Source: Fervidobacterium pennivorans (GTDB lineage Bacteria; Thermotogota; Thermotogae; Thermotogales; Fervidobacteriaceae). Taken from it: a stretch of 64,000 bases of DNA. The notes under the pieces were generated by a model. That model had not been told where the DNA came from. It did not search any database and saw nothing but the letters and a program-made list of their open reading frames with translations. The stretch spans positions 1,386,001 through 1,450,000 of the forward strand of contig NZ_CP011393.1 in NCBI RefSeq assembly GCF_001644665.1, given 5' to 3'. Position numbers and translations under genes: made by a program. Shown piece by piece: positions 17,582-26,310 of this stretch (its first letter is position 1; every line of letters begins with the position of its first letter).

Positions 17582-17609
17582 TTGACAACCCCAATCCTTA
17601 TGGTAAAAT
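17582..17609 (+). promoter_or_regulatory. Sigma-A promoter of tRNA-Gln
   Basis: TTGACA and TAAAAT are separated by 16 bases; the predicted start is about 20 bases before the tRNA. Confidence 0.8.
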
Positions 17610-17638
17610 ATATTTTGCCTTGCTTGTTCAAGGCGTGT

Positions 17639-17712
17639 TGGGAGGTCGTCTAATGGCAGGACTGCGGACTCTGGATCCGCCAGTGGAGGTTCGAATCCTC
17701 CCCTCCCAGCCA
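17639..17712 (+). tRNA. tRNA-Gln (anticodon CTG)
   Basis: The 74-base gene folds as a cloverleaf: acceptor TGGGAGG pairs with CCTCCCA, the D arm starts GTCTAATGGCAGGAC, the anticodon loop is CTCTGGA with anticodon CTG, and the T arm is GGAGG-TTCGAAT-CCTCC. CCA is encoded. It has its own promoter and terminator. In organisms that use GatCAB, this tRNA is first loaded with glutamate and then amidated; gatA and gatB are in the same window. Confidence 0.96.
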
Positions 17713-17729
17713 AATCCAATACCCATAAG

Positions 17730-17760
17730 AAGCTCCCACACGGGAGCTTTTAATTTTTTA
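17730..17760. terminator. Terminator between tRNA-Gln and hisS
   Basis: AAGCTCCC and GGGAGCTT pair around a four-base loop and are followed by TTAATTTTTT on the plus strand. It serves the tRNA; a weaker T-tract on the other side could also serve hisS. Confidence 0.85.
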
Positions 17761-19023
17761 CGCTAGTTCTGTTAGCAGGTCTTTGATACCGGTGACAACA
17801 AAGTTCTTCTCAAACTCAAGTTGCTCACCTGTTTCCATGTTCTTGACTAATACAATATCCCTTTCAAGTTCGTTCTCACCAATGATTATACAAAGCTTTG
17901 CGTCTGTTCTTGCAGCGTTTTTAAGTTGCGCACTCAGTCCTCTTTCCATGATTTCAAGGTTCACCGCGATACCTTCCCTGCGAAGTTGCTGGGCAAGTTT
18001 CATCGCTTCTATTTTAACTTCCTCTCCTCCAAAGTGTGCGATATACACTTCATTTATCTTTATATCATCAACGTGCACATTTTCGGCTTTTAATGCGAGT
18101 ATCAGTCTTTCCATACCAGCAGCAAATCCTAATGCCGGGACGTCTTTACCACCAATTTCTTTTATTAAATTGTCGTATCTTCCGCCACCAGCAATTGCGC
18201 TCATCGCGCCAAGTTTGTGATGGTGCACTTCGAACACAGTTCGATTGTAGTAATCAAGCCCTCTTACGAGTCTTGGGTCTTCTACATATTTTATTCCAAG
18301 ACCGTTGAGTAATTTTTTTAGTTCTTCGTAATGTTTTCGTGCGTTTTCGCCTATGTAATCTATAAGTTTGGGGGCTTGTTTTGCGTATTCGACGTCTACT
18401 TTACAATCGAGCAATCTCAAGGGATTGCGTTCGTATCTTACTTTACAATCATCGCAAAGATGATCCAGGTGCTGAGCGTAATATTCTCTCAGCGCTTGTT
18501 TGTAATTTGCCCGGTCTTCTGCGTCTCCAAGGGTGTTTATATGTATCTCAAAATCCACTAGTCCTATATCTCTAAGAAATCTATCAACAAAGGCTATTAA
18601 TTCGGCATCAGCGAGAGCAGAGGGGCTTCCGAAGATTTCTGCACCAAATTGATGGAATTGTCTCTGTCTTCCAGATTGTGGACGTTCGTAACGGAACATT
18701 GGACCGATGTAAAAATATTTTTGAGGGAAGCCTTGGGTAATCAAACCATTTTCGACAAATGCGCGCACAACTGGAGCGGTTCCTTCCGGTCTTAGAGTGA
18801 TGCTCCTACCACCTTTGTCTTCAAATGTATACATCTCTTTTTGGACGATATCTGTATCTTGACCAACACTTCTGACAAACAATTTTGTCTCCTCAAATAT
18901 CGGTGTGCGAATTTCTGTAAATCCGTACACCAAAGAAATCTTTCTGGCTTTTTCTTCTATCCAGTACCAATACTTCATCTCTTGGCCGTATAAATCTTCC
19001 GTTCCTTTTATTTTTTGGTACAC
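17758..19023 (-). CDS. hisS: Histidyl-tRNA synthetase
   Basis: This class II synthetase charges tRNA-His. The 421-residue protein starts with GTG 19023 behind GGAGGTGGAAAGGAA. It shows IKGTEDLYGQEMKYW, motif 2 (PQKYFYIGPMFRYERPQSGRQRQFHQFG), the histidine-binding LVRGLDYYNRTVFE, motif 3 (AAGMERLILAL) and a C-terminal anticodon-binding domain (about 325-421). It is the last gene of the rmlA-HAD-TPR-hisS operon and overlaps the TPR gene by 16 bases. Confidence 0.97.
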   Translation of the reverse strand: MYQKIKGTEDLYGQEMKYWYWIEEKARKISLVYGFTEIRTPIFEETKLFVRSVGQDTDIVQKEMYTFEDKGGRSITLRPEGTAPVVRAFVENGLITQGFPQKYFYIGPMFRYERPQSGRQRQFHQFGAEIFGSPSALADAELIAFVDRFLRDIGLVDFEIHINTLGDAEDRANYKQALREYYAQHLDHLCDDCKVRYERNPLRLLDCKVDVEYAKQAPKLIDYIGENARKHYEELKKLLNGLGIKYVEDPRLVRGLDYYNRTVFEVHHHKLGAMSAIAGGGRYDNLIKEIGGKDVPALGFAAGMERLILALKAENVHVDDIKINEVYIAHFGGEEVKIEAMKLAQQLRREGIAVNLEIMERGLSAQLKNAARTDAKLCIIIGENELERDIVLVKNMETGEQLEFEKNFVVTGIKDLLTELA

Positions 19024-19757
19024 TTCCTTTCCACCTCCGAGATTCTGGTTTTTATCTCGTTTTTTGCTTCCTCGTCAACTACTTTCCATTCTGGTCTGAT
19101 GGATAACTGGAGTGCTGTTTTATAGACGTTCAGTGCATCGCAAAATTGTCCTTTCTTTTCGAAAAGTTTGCCATACATTAAGTATGTGTAGATGTGGTCC
19201 GGATTGTTTTCTAAAGCCTTTTTCAAATATTGTTCAGCGAGTGTGAGGTTTGGAAAAAGCGGGACTTCCAAATTTCGAACGCCTGCTAAAAAGAAAGGTT
19301 CCCATTCTTTGGGTCCGTATTGCATGGCTTGGTTAAGATGGTAGTCTATTTTTCCAACAAGCGTTATAGCAAGAAGATTATTTTTTTGAACCCTATGGGA
19401 GAGTACAACCGCCATCGCATAGTGAAATTTCCAGAATTCCGGATGCTTTTTGAGCATTTCATCTGTTAATCTGTAAGCTTTTTCAGAATAACTATAATCC
19501 ACACCTGCCCAACTGTAAAGCTCGCTAAGAGCGATTATATAATCAGCTTTTTCAATCAACGTCAACTTTTCAAAATCTAAAGAGCCAAGGAACTGTACAA
19601 GTTCCTTGGCTTGTCGATTGCCTATCATATACTGGATTTTGTAGGATATTTCACTCATTTGTTTGGCATCTAAAAATGCAAAGCTAAAAGCCCCTAAGAA
19701 AATGAATAAAATCGCAGCTTTGAACAATTTAGTTATTCTCATCACCAACTCACTCAT
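19008..19757 (-). CDS. Exported TPR protein of unknown function
   Basis: The protein is 249 residues from ATG 19757 (AGGA just upstream); ATG 19742 would give a cleaner signal peptide, MRITKLFKAAILFIFLGAFSFAFLDA. The mature part is helical with TPR-like units near 65-110 and 180-230 (YLMYGKLFEKKGQFCDALNVYKTALQL). It would act outside the cytoplasmic membrane as a protein-interaction scaffold. It overlaps both neighbours (8 bases with the HAD gene, 16 with hisS), so it is translated within a tight operon. Confidence 0.75.
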   Translation of the reverse strand: MSELVMRITKLFKAAILFIFLGAFSFAFLDAKQMSEISYKIQYMIGNRQAKELVQFLGSLDFEKLTLIEKADYIIALSELYSWAGVDYSYSEKAYRLTDEMLKKHPEFWKFHYAMAVVLSHRVQKNNLLAITLVGKIDYHLNQAMQYGPKEWEPFFLAGVRNLEVPLFPNLTLAEQYLKKALENNPDHIYTYLMYGKLFEKKGQFCDALNVYKTALQLSIRPEWKVVDEEAKNEIKTRISEVERKCTKK

Positions 19758-20586
19758 CTATTCCTAATGCCCATTTCTTTACTGCGTAAGCAACTCCTGC
19801 TTCGTTATTAGGTTTTGTGATATATCTTGCGTATTGTTTAACTTCGCTATGTCCGTTTTCCATAACTACCGGATAACCCACCATTTTAAGAAGCCCTATG
19901 TCGTTGAAGCTATCTCCCAGATACATCGTTTCATCGGGCGTAACATTGAAATATTCGAGAAGATACTTTATCGAATGTTCTTTTGAAGCATTTGGTCCAA
20001 AGACTTCATAGAAAGTTTCTTCGTTTATCGTGTTATTTTTTACAATGCTTGTTGCATTTCTTAGTCCGTCAAGGGCTTCATTTAAAGCGTGCGTTATCTG
20101 TTCCTCATTACCAACAAGCGCGATTTCGGCAACTGTAAGTTTGTTTTTTAAGTATTTTAACACATTGTCGACAATATTCAACCTCCAGCGATTTTGATTC
20201 AGATAAAGTGAAAAGTTACCGTTGTATGGTTGGTCTATGTACATATCTTTTTCTTCGAGAAAGTCTCTGTAGAGTATGTAGAAAATCTGATACTTTCTTG
20301 CCGTCTCAATAACCCTTTCGGCAATTTCTGTTTTAAGCTCGGACTTGTATATGACTTTATCTTCCATCCACTGGTAAATAAACGCGCCGTTTTGGAAGAT
20401 GACAGGAACATCGAGTCCTAATTCTTCGATATATGGTTTGGCTGAGTAGAAATTTCTGCCCGTTGCAACACTTACGTGTATACCTTTTTCCATAGCTGTT
20501 TTTAGTGCTTCGATATTTTCTTTTGGTATGTGTTTTTCATCGTTTAGGAGAGTGCCATCTAAGTCTGTAACTATGAGCTTTACCAT
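19750..20586 (-). CDS. Cof-type HAD phosphatase
   Basis: The 278-residue start at 20586 follows GGAGGTTAGAGAG; the longer TTG frame overlaps that site. Motif I is VTDLDGTLLND, motif II is SVATGRN, and motifs III/IV lie in TMYLGDSFNDIGLLKMVG. A cap domain of the Cof (C2B) type separates motifs II and III. These enzymes dephosphorylate sugar phosphates, nucleotides or cofactors; the substrate cannot be told from sequence. It lies directly after the sugar-nucleotide gene rmlA. Confidence 0.88.
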   Translation of the reverse strand: MVKLIVTDLDGTLLNDEKHIPKENIEALKTAMEKGIHVSVATGRNFYSAKPYIEELGLDVPVIFQNGAFIYQWMEDKVIYKSELKTEIAERVIETARKYQIFYILYRDFLEEKDMYIDQPYNGNFSLYLNQNRWRLNIVDNVLKYLKNKLTVAEIALVGNEEQITHALNEALDGLRNATSIVKNNTINEETFYEVFGPNASKEHSIKYLLEYFNVTPDETMYLGDSFNDIGLLKMVGYPVVMENGHSEVKQYARYITKPNNEAGVAYAVKKWALGIDE

Positions 20587-20610
20587 CTCTCTAACCTCCA
20601 AGCTTTTGTG

Positions 20611-21690
20611 TTATCTTGAGACTATAACCTTACTGAGGTCGCCCACGATTATCTGGACACCTTTTGGTTTACCATCGTTCTCTGTTATTTCTACCTTCTT
20701 ACCTATGACAGAGGAATCTATTCTGAACGAAAGGTTAGAAATCTTAACTTCGTCCATGACAATGGAATTTTCGATTTCGCAGTTTTCAATCATTACCCCG
20801 TTACCTATCGATGTGTAAGGACCTATGTACGCGTTCGAAATAGTGCAGTTGTCCCCGATGATTACCGGCCCTCTTATTACGCTGTTAACCACTTCTGAAT
20901 TCTTTCCAACACTTACTCTACCTTGTATAACAGATGAAGCTTCAACGGTGCCTTCAATTTTGAATTCTTCGATAATTTCATCCAGAATCTTGTGGTTTGC
21001 CTCTATAAGGTCTTCAGGTTTACCGGTGTCCTTCCACCAACCATATATAATGTGTCCTTCAACAGTTCCTTTATGTTGAATAAGCCAGTCTATCGCATCT
21101 GTGATTTCGAGTTCTCCGCGCCAAGAAGGTTTGATGTTGGCTATGCCTTCGAAAATATCCTTTCTGAATAGATAAAGTCCAATAATTGCGAGGTTTGAAG
21201 GTGGTTCTTTGGGTTTCTCGATAGTTTTGATAATTTTATTTCCTTCCATTACCGCTATACCAAAGCGTGATGGTTCTTGGACTGGAGAGAGCATAATCAA
21301 TGCGCTTAACTCCTTCTTTTCTTCAAATTCTTTTACAAAGGGTCTTATATCGTCCATGATGAGGTTGTCACCAAGGTACATCATGAAATCCTCGTCTCCG
21401 AGGAAGTCTTTTGCCATGAGAACGGCATGTGCCAAACCTTTTGGTTCTTCTTGGAGGATGTAAGTCAGGTTGACGCCGTATTGTGAACCATCACCAAGTG
21501 CAGCTATGAAATCTTGCCTGTTTTCTGGACTGACAATGATTCCTATCTCCTTAATCCCCGCGCTTTTGATTTTCTCGATAGTGTAGAGTATAACAGGTTT
21601 GTTTGCAACAGGAATAAGGTGTTTTGCCGTTGTGTAGGTAAGAGGTCTTAAACGTGTTCCTTTCCCTGCGCAAAGGATAATAGCCTTCAC
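20611..21690 (-). CDS. Glucose-1-phosphate thymidylyltransferase, long form
   Basis: The enzyme makes dTDP-glucose (or a related nucleotide sugar) from glucose 1-phosphate. Start GTG 21690 has GAGGGGTG at proper spacing and gives the typical MKAIILCAGKGTRLRPLTYT nucleotide-binding start; GTG 21699 is too close to that site. The 359-residue length, the nucleotidyltransferase half (1-240) and a C-terminal left-handed beta-helix with hexapeptide-like repeats (SVIQGRVSVGKNSEVVNSVI) match the long RmlA group. UDP-sugar specificity is possible. It heads a minus-strand operon with a good promoter and probably feeds the surface glycan. Confidence 0.85.
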   Translation of the reverse strand: MKAIILCAGKGTRLRPLTYTTAKHLIPVANKPVILYTIEKIKSAGIKEIGIIVSPENRQDFIAALGDGSQYGVNLTYILQEEPKGLAHAVLMAKDFLGDEDFMMYLGDNLIMDDIRPFVKEFEEKKELSALIMLSPVQEPSRFGIAVMEGNKIIKTIEKPKEPPSNLAIIGLYLFRKDIFEGIANIKPSWRGELEITDAIDWLIQHKGTVEGHIIYGWWKDTGKPEDLIEANHKILDEIIEEFKIEGTVEASSVIQGRVSVGKNSEVVNSVIRGPVIIGDNCTISNAYIGPYTSIGNGVMIENCEIENSIVMDEVKISNLSFRIDSSVIGKKVEITENDGKPKGVQIIVGDLSKVIVSR

Positions 21691-21752
21691 ATTTCTCACC
21701 CCTCATCAATGATTTCAATTGAATTCATTGTGTTATTTTAAGAAGCAAAACT

Positions 21753-21780
21753 ATTATATAACAATGGCGTTGGATTTCAA
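21753..21780 (-). promoter_or_regulatory. Sigma-A promoter of the rmlA-hisS operon
   Basis: On the minus strand TTGAAA and TATAAT are separated by 16 bases, about 60 bases upstream of the rmlA start. Confidence 0.75.
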
Positions 21781-21790
21781 ATAGAATTAA

Positions 21791-21813
21791 CCTAAAAACA
21801 AACGTCTTTTTAA
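21791..21813. promoter_or_regulatory. Motif upstream of glnA resembling the hutU upstream repeat
   Basis: CCTAAAAACAAACGTC is similar to the reverse complement of the hutU-upstream block at 8992-9014; both carry ACCTAA followed by ACAAACGT. It lies in the 280-base divergent region between rmlA and glnA and may be a shared operator. Confidence 0.25.
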
Positions 21814-21970
21814 AGAGCATATCGAAGAATTTTTAAGAAAAAATGAGAAGCTCTCAGGATAGTTTAAGATAAATCGTTTTTTGTATGTTCCACTTGGATG
21901 CTGTAATTTGTTTCCTTAAAGTAGGCATGTTAGTATTAATATGCAAAGAAAGCAATTAGGAGGGATTAGG

Positions 21971-23341
21971 ATGACCAGTTCTCAAGTTCTGAAATTGATT
22001 GAACAAGAGGGTATCAATTTCATAGACCTTAAGGTTGTTGACCTTTGGGGTAGATGGAGACATGTGACACTTGCAAGAACAAACTTTTCTGAAAAGACTT
22101 TTGTTGAAGGTGTAGGATTTGATGCATCAAATCTTGGTTATGCCGAAGTCTTCAGCAGTGATATGGTTATTATACCAGACCCCGAGACCGCATTTATCGA
22201 AGAATACGAGGGTGAAAAGGTTCTTTCAATGATTTGTGATGTTTACGAAGTTGAAAATATGACACCGTGCTCACATGACCCGAGAACTATTTTGAAGAAA
22301 ACTCTTGAGTCAATAAAAGAAATCGCGGATGAAGTTTATCTGGGACCTGAGTATGAATTTCACATCTTTGAAGATGTGAGATACGATGTGAAGTCTAACA
22401 GAGTCATGTTCGAAATCGATAGCTCAGAGGGTTTTTGGAAATCTAGTGAGACAGGGGAATATTTCATTGGTAGGAAAAAAGGTTACCACAGAATCCCTCC
22501 ATTTGATAGGTTGATGGAAGTCAGAAATGCGATTGTTAAAAAGTTGCTTGAATACGGAGTGCCTGTTAAGTACCACCATCACGAAGTTGGAACTTGTCAA
22601 GTAGAGATTGAATTAACATTTGTAGATGCTTTGAAAGCGGCAGATTACACGATGCTTGTCAAACACGTTGCAAGAATGGTTGCAAAGCAATATGGATACT
22701 TAGTAACATTCATGCCTAAGCCTATGTTTGATGAGGCTGGTAATGGTATGCATGTGCATCAATTCTTGAAAAAGGATGGAAAAAATATTTTCAATAGTGA
22801 TAAGCTTTACAATCTTTCTCAAGAAGCGCTTTGGTACATTGGTGGTATGTTGAAAAACGCGCCAGCACTCATGGCTTTTACAAACCCATCAACGAACTCA
22901 TACCGTAGATTGGTTCCAGGATTTGAAGCGCCAACAAACGCTGTCTTTGCACTTGCAAATAGGACATCAGCCATTAGAATCCCTGCTTATGTTAAAGACC
23001 CAGAAAAGCGAAGGATTGAGTTCCGAACGATAGATGCGACGTGTAACCCATACCTTGGTTTTGCAGCGATGATACTTGCTGGTGTCGATGGTATTAGGAA
23101 GAAGATAGACCCAACATCTGAAGGTTTCGGACCGTTTGAAGGAGACGTTTACGAAAAAGAACTTAAACCTCTTCCAAAATCACTCGAAGAAAGTTGTATA
23201 GCATTGAGGAATAATCACGAATTCTTAACCACGTTCCCGAAAGATTTAATTGAACACTGGATAAAGGCAAAACTATTCGAAGAAAGGCAAGTCAACTCTG
23301 TGCCACATCCAAAAGAATACGACTTGTATTTTGATGTGTAA
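21971..23341 (+). CDS. glnA: Glutamine synthetase, type I
   Basis: It forms glutamine from glutamate, ammonia and ATP. The start at 21971 follows AGGAGGGATTAGG. The 456-residue protein shows VDLWGRWRHV, GPEYEFHIFED, KYHHHEVGTCQVEIEL, NGMHVHQFL (metal and substrate residues), NPSTNSYRRLVPGFEAP and NRTSAIRIP. Its length, shorter than enterobacterial GlnA, and lack of an obvious adenylylation tyrosine segment suggest the GSI-alpha type, which is controlled by feedback. It is monocistronic and closed by a strong terminator. Confidence 0.96.
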   Translation: MTSSQVLKLIEQEGINFIDLKVVDLWGRWRHVTLARTNFSEKTFVEGVGFDASNLGYAEVFSSDMVIIPDPETAFIEEYEGEKVLSMICDVYEVENMTPCSHDPRTILKKTLESIKEIADEVYLGPEYEFHIFEDVRYDVKSNRVMFEIDSSEGFWKSSETGEYFIGRKKGYHRIPPFDRLMEVRNAIVKKLLEYGVPVKYHHHEVGTCQVEIELTFVDALKAADYTMLVKHVARMVAKQYGYLVTFMPKPMFDEAGNGMHVHQFLKKDGKNIFNSDKLYNLSQEALWYIGGMLKNAPALMAFTNPSTNSYRRLVPGFEAPTNAVFALANRTSAIRIPAYVKDPEKRRIEFRTIDATCNPYLGFAAMILAGVDGIRKKIDPTSEGFGPFEGDVYEKELKPLPKSLEESCIALRNNHEFLTTFPKDLIEHWIKAKLFEERQVNSVPHPKEYDLYFDV

Positions 23342-23409
23342 TATGATAGTCTAAAATAAGAGTTAAAAACATCGGAATATCAGAGAAGCTTCCTCATACC
23401 AGTACCCCC

Positions 23410-23447
23410 ACCCCCTTGGGCTAATAAGTGCCAAGGGGGTTAATTTT
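23410..23447 (+). terminator. Terminator after glnA
   Basis: ACCCCCTTGG and CCAAGGGGGT form a perfect 10-bp stem around an 11-base loop, followed by TAATTTT. Confidence 0.9.
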
Positions 23448-23457
23448 AAGATATTAC

Positions 23458-23485
23458 TTGACAAAAATCAGTAGTGATATATAAT
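23458..23485 (+). promoter_or_regulatory. Sigma-A promoter of the PadR gene with possible overlapping operator
   Basis: TTGACA and TATAAT are separated by 16 bases. TGAT-containing short inverted sequences overlap and follow the -10 box (23476-23505), where an autoregulatory PadR site could lie. Confidence 0.75.
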
Positions 23486-23534
23486 CAATGCTGATAATTA
23501 TAACAAGCAGTTGTTGAGGAGGGGAATTGGGTTC

Positions 23535-23915
23535 GTGAGAAGAAAATGCGCATGTCAACATCATGGTGAAGGACATCATGGACCTCATATATGTGAGCAG
23601 TTAGGTTTTTCTGTTGGTGACTATCTTACGGCGGTTGTTTTGAGAGAGCTCTCAAAAAAGCCGATGCATGGTTACGAATTATACGAAAAGATATCACAAT
23701 TGGAATATTATCCATTTAAGCATGATCAAAGTGTCATCTATAGTTTGCTAAGAAAGCTGAACAACCATGGATTGGTGAGTTACTCACTTCAGGAAGGAAA
23801 CGGTGGGTTGAGGAAAGTCTACGAAATAACAGAAGAAGGTCTCAAATACTTGGAGCAGTTGGTGGAATACATATCGAAGTTAAAGCAAGCGTTTGATTTG
23901 TTTTTGAATGCCTGA
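23535..23915 (+). CDS. PadR-family regulator with His/Cys-rich N-terminus
   Basis: This 126-residue protein has a PadR winged helix: AVVLRELSKKPMHGYELYEKI, SVIYSLLRKLNNHGLVSY, RKVYEITEEGLKYL. The start is GTG 23535, behind GAGGAGGGG. The segment before the winged helix is unusual: RRKCACQHHGEGHHGPHICEQ has three cysteines and five histidines, suggesting a metal or redox centre that controls DNA binding. It is followed after 38 bases by a His-rich NifX/NafY-like gene, probably its target and operon partner. The metal-sensor role is inference. Confidence 0.85.
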   Translation: MRRKCACQHHGEGHHGPHICEQLGFSVGDYLTAVVLRELSKKPMHGYELYEKISQLEYYPFKHDQSVIYSLLRKLNNHGLVSYSLQEGNGGLRKVYEITEEGLKYLEQLVEYISKLKQAFDLFLNA

Positions 23916-23953
23916 AAGATGGAAAAGAATCAAACTTGAAGGAGGTGTTGGGT

Positions 23954-24400
23954 GTGAAAATTGCGATTCCCACTGACGATGGAAAAACGGTGGCAAGTCA
24001 CTTTGGTAGGGCTGAGTATTTTATGATAGTTGAACTCCAAGATGGAAAAGAAATAGCCAGAAGACTTTCAGAAAATCTTCATGCAAGAGGACATGGTCAT
24101 CATGGTCATCATGGTTATCACGAGCATTATGAAGAACACGAGAATCACGAAGGATATGGTCATGGTTGGCATCATGGTAATCACGGCTTTGGTGAAGGTC
24201 ATCACCACGGGCATGAAGACGTATTTGCCTCGACAGGAGAGATTCAAGCAGTTATTGCTGTTAGGATAGGACCACATATGTTTGAGGATTTGAAAGAGAG
24301 AGGTATAGAAATTTACTTGGTTCAACCAGGAACAGATATTGATGAAGCAATTTCAAAACTTGCTTCGGGAGAACTGAGAAGAATTGAACCAAAAAAGTAA
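23954..24400 (+). CDS. NifX/NafY-like (dinitrogenase Fe-Mo cofactor family) protein with His-rich insert
   Basis: The start is GTG 23954 behind GGAGG. The 148-residue protein begins VKIAIPTDDGKTVASHFGRAEYFMIVEL, typical of the dinitrogenase iron-molybdenum cofactor family, and ends with VIAVRIGPHMFEDLKERGIEIYL and GTDIDEAISKL. Between them (about residues 43-92) is an insert with about 18 histidines, such as HGHHGHHGYHEH and GHHHGHED. No nif genes are present, so nitrogen fixation is not implied. Binding, storing or delivering a metal or metal cluster is likely. Confidence 0.85.
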   Translation: MKIAIPTDDGKTVASHFGRAEYFMIVELQDGKEIARRLSENLHARGHGHHGHHGYHEHYEEHENHEGYGHGWHHGNHGFGEGHHHGHEDVFASTGEIQAVIAVRIGPHMFEDLKERGIEIYLVQPGTDIDEAISKLASGELRRIEPKK

Positions 24401-24422
24401 AAGGTGAGAGAATTTTCCAAAC

Positions 24423-24455
24423 AAACCGACGCTTTAAAGGCGTCGGTTTTATTAT
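24423..24455 (+). terminator. Terminator after the NifX/NafY-like gene
   Basis: AAACCGACGC and GCGTCGGTTT pair around TTTAAAG and are followed by TATTAT; it separates this pair from the two-component system. Confidence 0.88.
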
Positions 24456-24523
24456 AAGTCACTGTTATGATAAAATTAGTGTTGAAGGGCGAAAAATCTA
24501 TTCGTTCCAAGGGGTGATTAACT

Positions 24524-25513
24524 TTGCGAGTTTTCCTATTTTTGCAAGTAATAGCACTTATTATCTTCGTATATACGATGTATTTTTTACCTTCAAATTT
24601 GTATTTCATCTCTGTTGTATCTGTGTTTGTCATAGTGAACACTGTTGGTTTGACTTATTATGTTTTCAGAACTTGGTGGAAGGAGCTACAGAATCCTGGA
24701 AAAATAACTAAATTTCTGTATTTTACACTATTGTTCATTGCAGTTATTGCTGTAATTTTCTTGTTTTCAAATATCTTCAGAATGTGGGTTTACAAATATC
24801 CAGAAGATTCGCTTGTGAACTTTTCAAATTCGTTACTTGTTATTTCTACCTTTCTTTTGGTTTCTTTTGGAATTTCTTATTTAACTTTGAAGAGAGAATT
24901 AGAAAAACAATTGCAAGAATATGAGAAGTTAAGAAACGTCCAGCAGAAGTTGAGCATCCAGGTTGTGAGATACAAAACAAACCCACATTTTCTTTTCAAT
25001 TCGTTGAGCACAGCAATTTCAATGTTGCACCTACAAGTGGAAAGAGAGAAGATTAGAGAATATTTGTCAAACATCGCAGAGCTTTTCAGAGTTGTGTTGA
25101 ATGCACCTGAAGTCTGGACATTGAAGGATGAACTGGAACTTGCCAAGCGCTATCTTGAGATACAAAAAGTTAGGGTGGAAGGTCTTGAGTATGAAATTAC
25201 TATGGGTCCAGCATGTGAGACAGTGAGAATTCCTTCTTTGGTTTTGCAACCAATAGTAGAAAATTCTATAGTTCATGGAATAGCGAAATCGAAAAACGGC
25301 GGGAAGATAAAACTGGAATGTATGAAAGTTAATGGGATTGTTACTATAAAGGTTAGTGATAACGGGAAAGGTGGAGAGAAGATAATTCCAGGAATGGGCT
25401 TAAAACTTGTTCAAGAATTGATGAGTGCTTTTTCACGGAAGGTGGAGTTAAATTTTGAAACTTCCCCGGAAGTTGGAACGATTGTTACTCTTTCCTGGGA
25501 GGATGTTAACTAA
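24524..25513 (+). CDS. LytS/YehU-type sensor histidine kinase
   Basis: This 329-residue membrane kinase starts with TTG 24524 behind AAGGGGTGA. Residues 1-120 hold about four membrane helices with no large extracytoplasmic domain, followed by a coiled coil (about 125-150). The His_kinase block is KTNPHFLFNSLSTAISMLHLQ, with the phosphoacceptor histidine at about residue 154. A GHKL ATPase domain follows with the N-box LQPIVENSIVHGI and the G-box VSDNGKGG and GMGLKLVQE. It is 30 bases upstream of its LytTR regulator. The signal is unknown. Confidence 0.92.
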   Translation: MRVFLFLQVIALIIFVYTMYFLPSNLYFISVVSVFVIVNTVGLTYYVFRTWWKELQNPGKITKFLYFTLLFIAVIAVIFLFSNIFRMWVYKYPEDSLVNFSNSLLVISTFLLVSFGISYLTLKRELEKQLQEYEKLRNVQQKLSIQVVRYKTNPHFLFNSLSTAISMLHLQVEREKIREYLSNIAELFRVVLNAPEVWTLKDELELAKRYLEIQKVRVEGLEYEITMGPACETVRIPSLVLQPIVENSIVHGIAKSKNGGKIKLECMKVNGIVTIKVSDNGKGGEKIIPGMGLKLVQELMSAFSRKVELNFETSPEVGTIVTLSWEDVN

Positions 25514-25543
25514 ATTAGAAAAGATTCTTCAAGGGGGGAGTCA

Positions 25544-26278
25544 ATGACTTGCGTAATTGTTGAAGATGAAAAACTTTTAGCGATGTTATTGGAAAAAATG
25601 GTAAAAGAAGAAGGACTGGAAGTGCTTGGTGTTGCCAAGGATGCAGAAGAAGCGATAAAAATGATAGACGAGAAAAAACCTGAGGTAGTTTTTCTTGATA
25701 TAAACCTTGGAGAACACGATGGGTTTTACGTGCTCCAACATATCAATCACAAACCATACGTCATATTTACTACCGCCTACTCTGAGTATGCGGTAAAGGC
25801 TTTTGAAGAAAACGCCGTGGATTATCTTTTAAAGCCGATAAAAAAGGAAAGGTTGCGGGAAGCTATTGAAAGGGTTAGAAAGTTGAGTACTTTTGAAAAA
25901 GCGAATATAGCTGATAACATTCAAAGATTAAAAGAGTTAGCGCAAAAATTGAAAACAGACAAGTTCATTGTAGAAACTGGCGATGAAATAGTTTTTCTAA
26001 ATGTCGATGAGATAATCTTTCTAACCTCGGACGAAGGCGAGACGGTAGTCGTTACAAAGGATGGTAAGATGAAGACAAAGATGCCACTTAAAGATTGTGA
26101 GATTAAGTTGCCACACGAAAAGTTCCTAAGAGTGCACAAGTCGTATATCGTTAATGTTGAAAAGATAAAAAAGATTATCCGAAATTATTTTGGTTCTTTT
26201 GCCCTTGAACTTTCGAATGGGGATATTATCCCTGTAGGAAGAAATTACAAAGACTCTATAAAAAAACTGCTCGAGTAA
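25544..26278 (+). CDS. LytTR-family response regulator
   Basis: This 244-residue regulator has a receiver domain (1-120) with acidic residues in VIVEDEKLL, the phosphoacceptor aspartate in VVFLDINLGEHDG, and the conserved lysine in DYLLKPIKKERL. Residues about 140-244 are a LytTR DNA-binding domain (DKFIVETGDEIVFLNVDEIIFL, FLRVHKSYIVNVEKI, SNGDIIPVGRNY). It pairs with the upstream kinase. Its coding end lies in the terminator stem. Confidence 0.95.
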   Translation: MTCVIVEDEKLLAMLLEKMVKEEGLEVLGVAKDAEEAIKMIDEKKPEVVFLDINLGEHDGFYVLQHINHKPYVIFTTAYSEYAVKAFEENAVDYLLKPIKKERLREAIERVRKLSTFEKANIADNIQRLKELAQKLKTDKFIVETGDEIVFLNVDEIIFLTSDEGETVVVTKDGKMKTKMPLKDCEIKLPHEKFLRVHKSYIVNVEKIKKIIRNYFGSFALELSNGDIIPVGRNYKDSIKKLLE

Positions 26279-26295
26279 ATCGAGCAGTTTTTTGC
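26263..26295. terminator. Bidirectional terminator at the end of the response regulator
   Basis: AAAACTGCTCGA and TCGAGCAGTTTT form a 12-bp stem around GTAAA with A- and T-runs on both sides. It can serve the regulator and the convergent heat-shock operon. Confidence 0.9.
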
Positions 26296-26310
26296 TAAAT
26301 TTCGGTGGTC

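Noticed and set aside
24081-24325. Repetitive CATGGTCATCA stretch as a possible satellite or CRISPR-like array
   Set aside because: It is the coding sequence of the His/Gly-rich insert, with irregular spacing.
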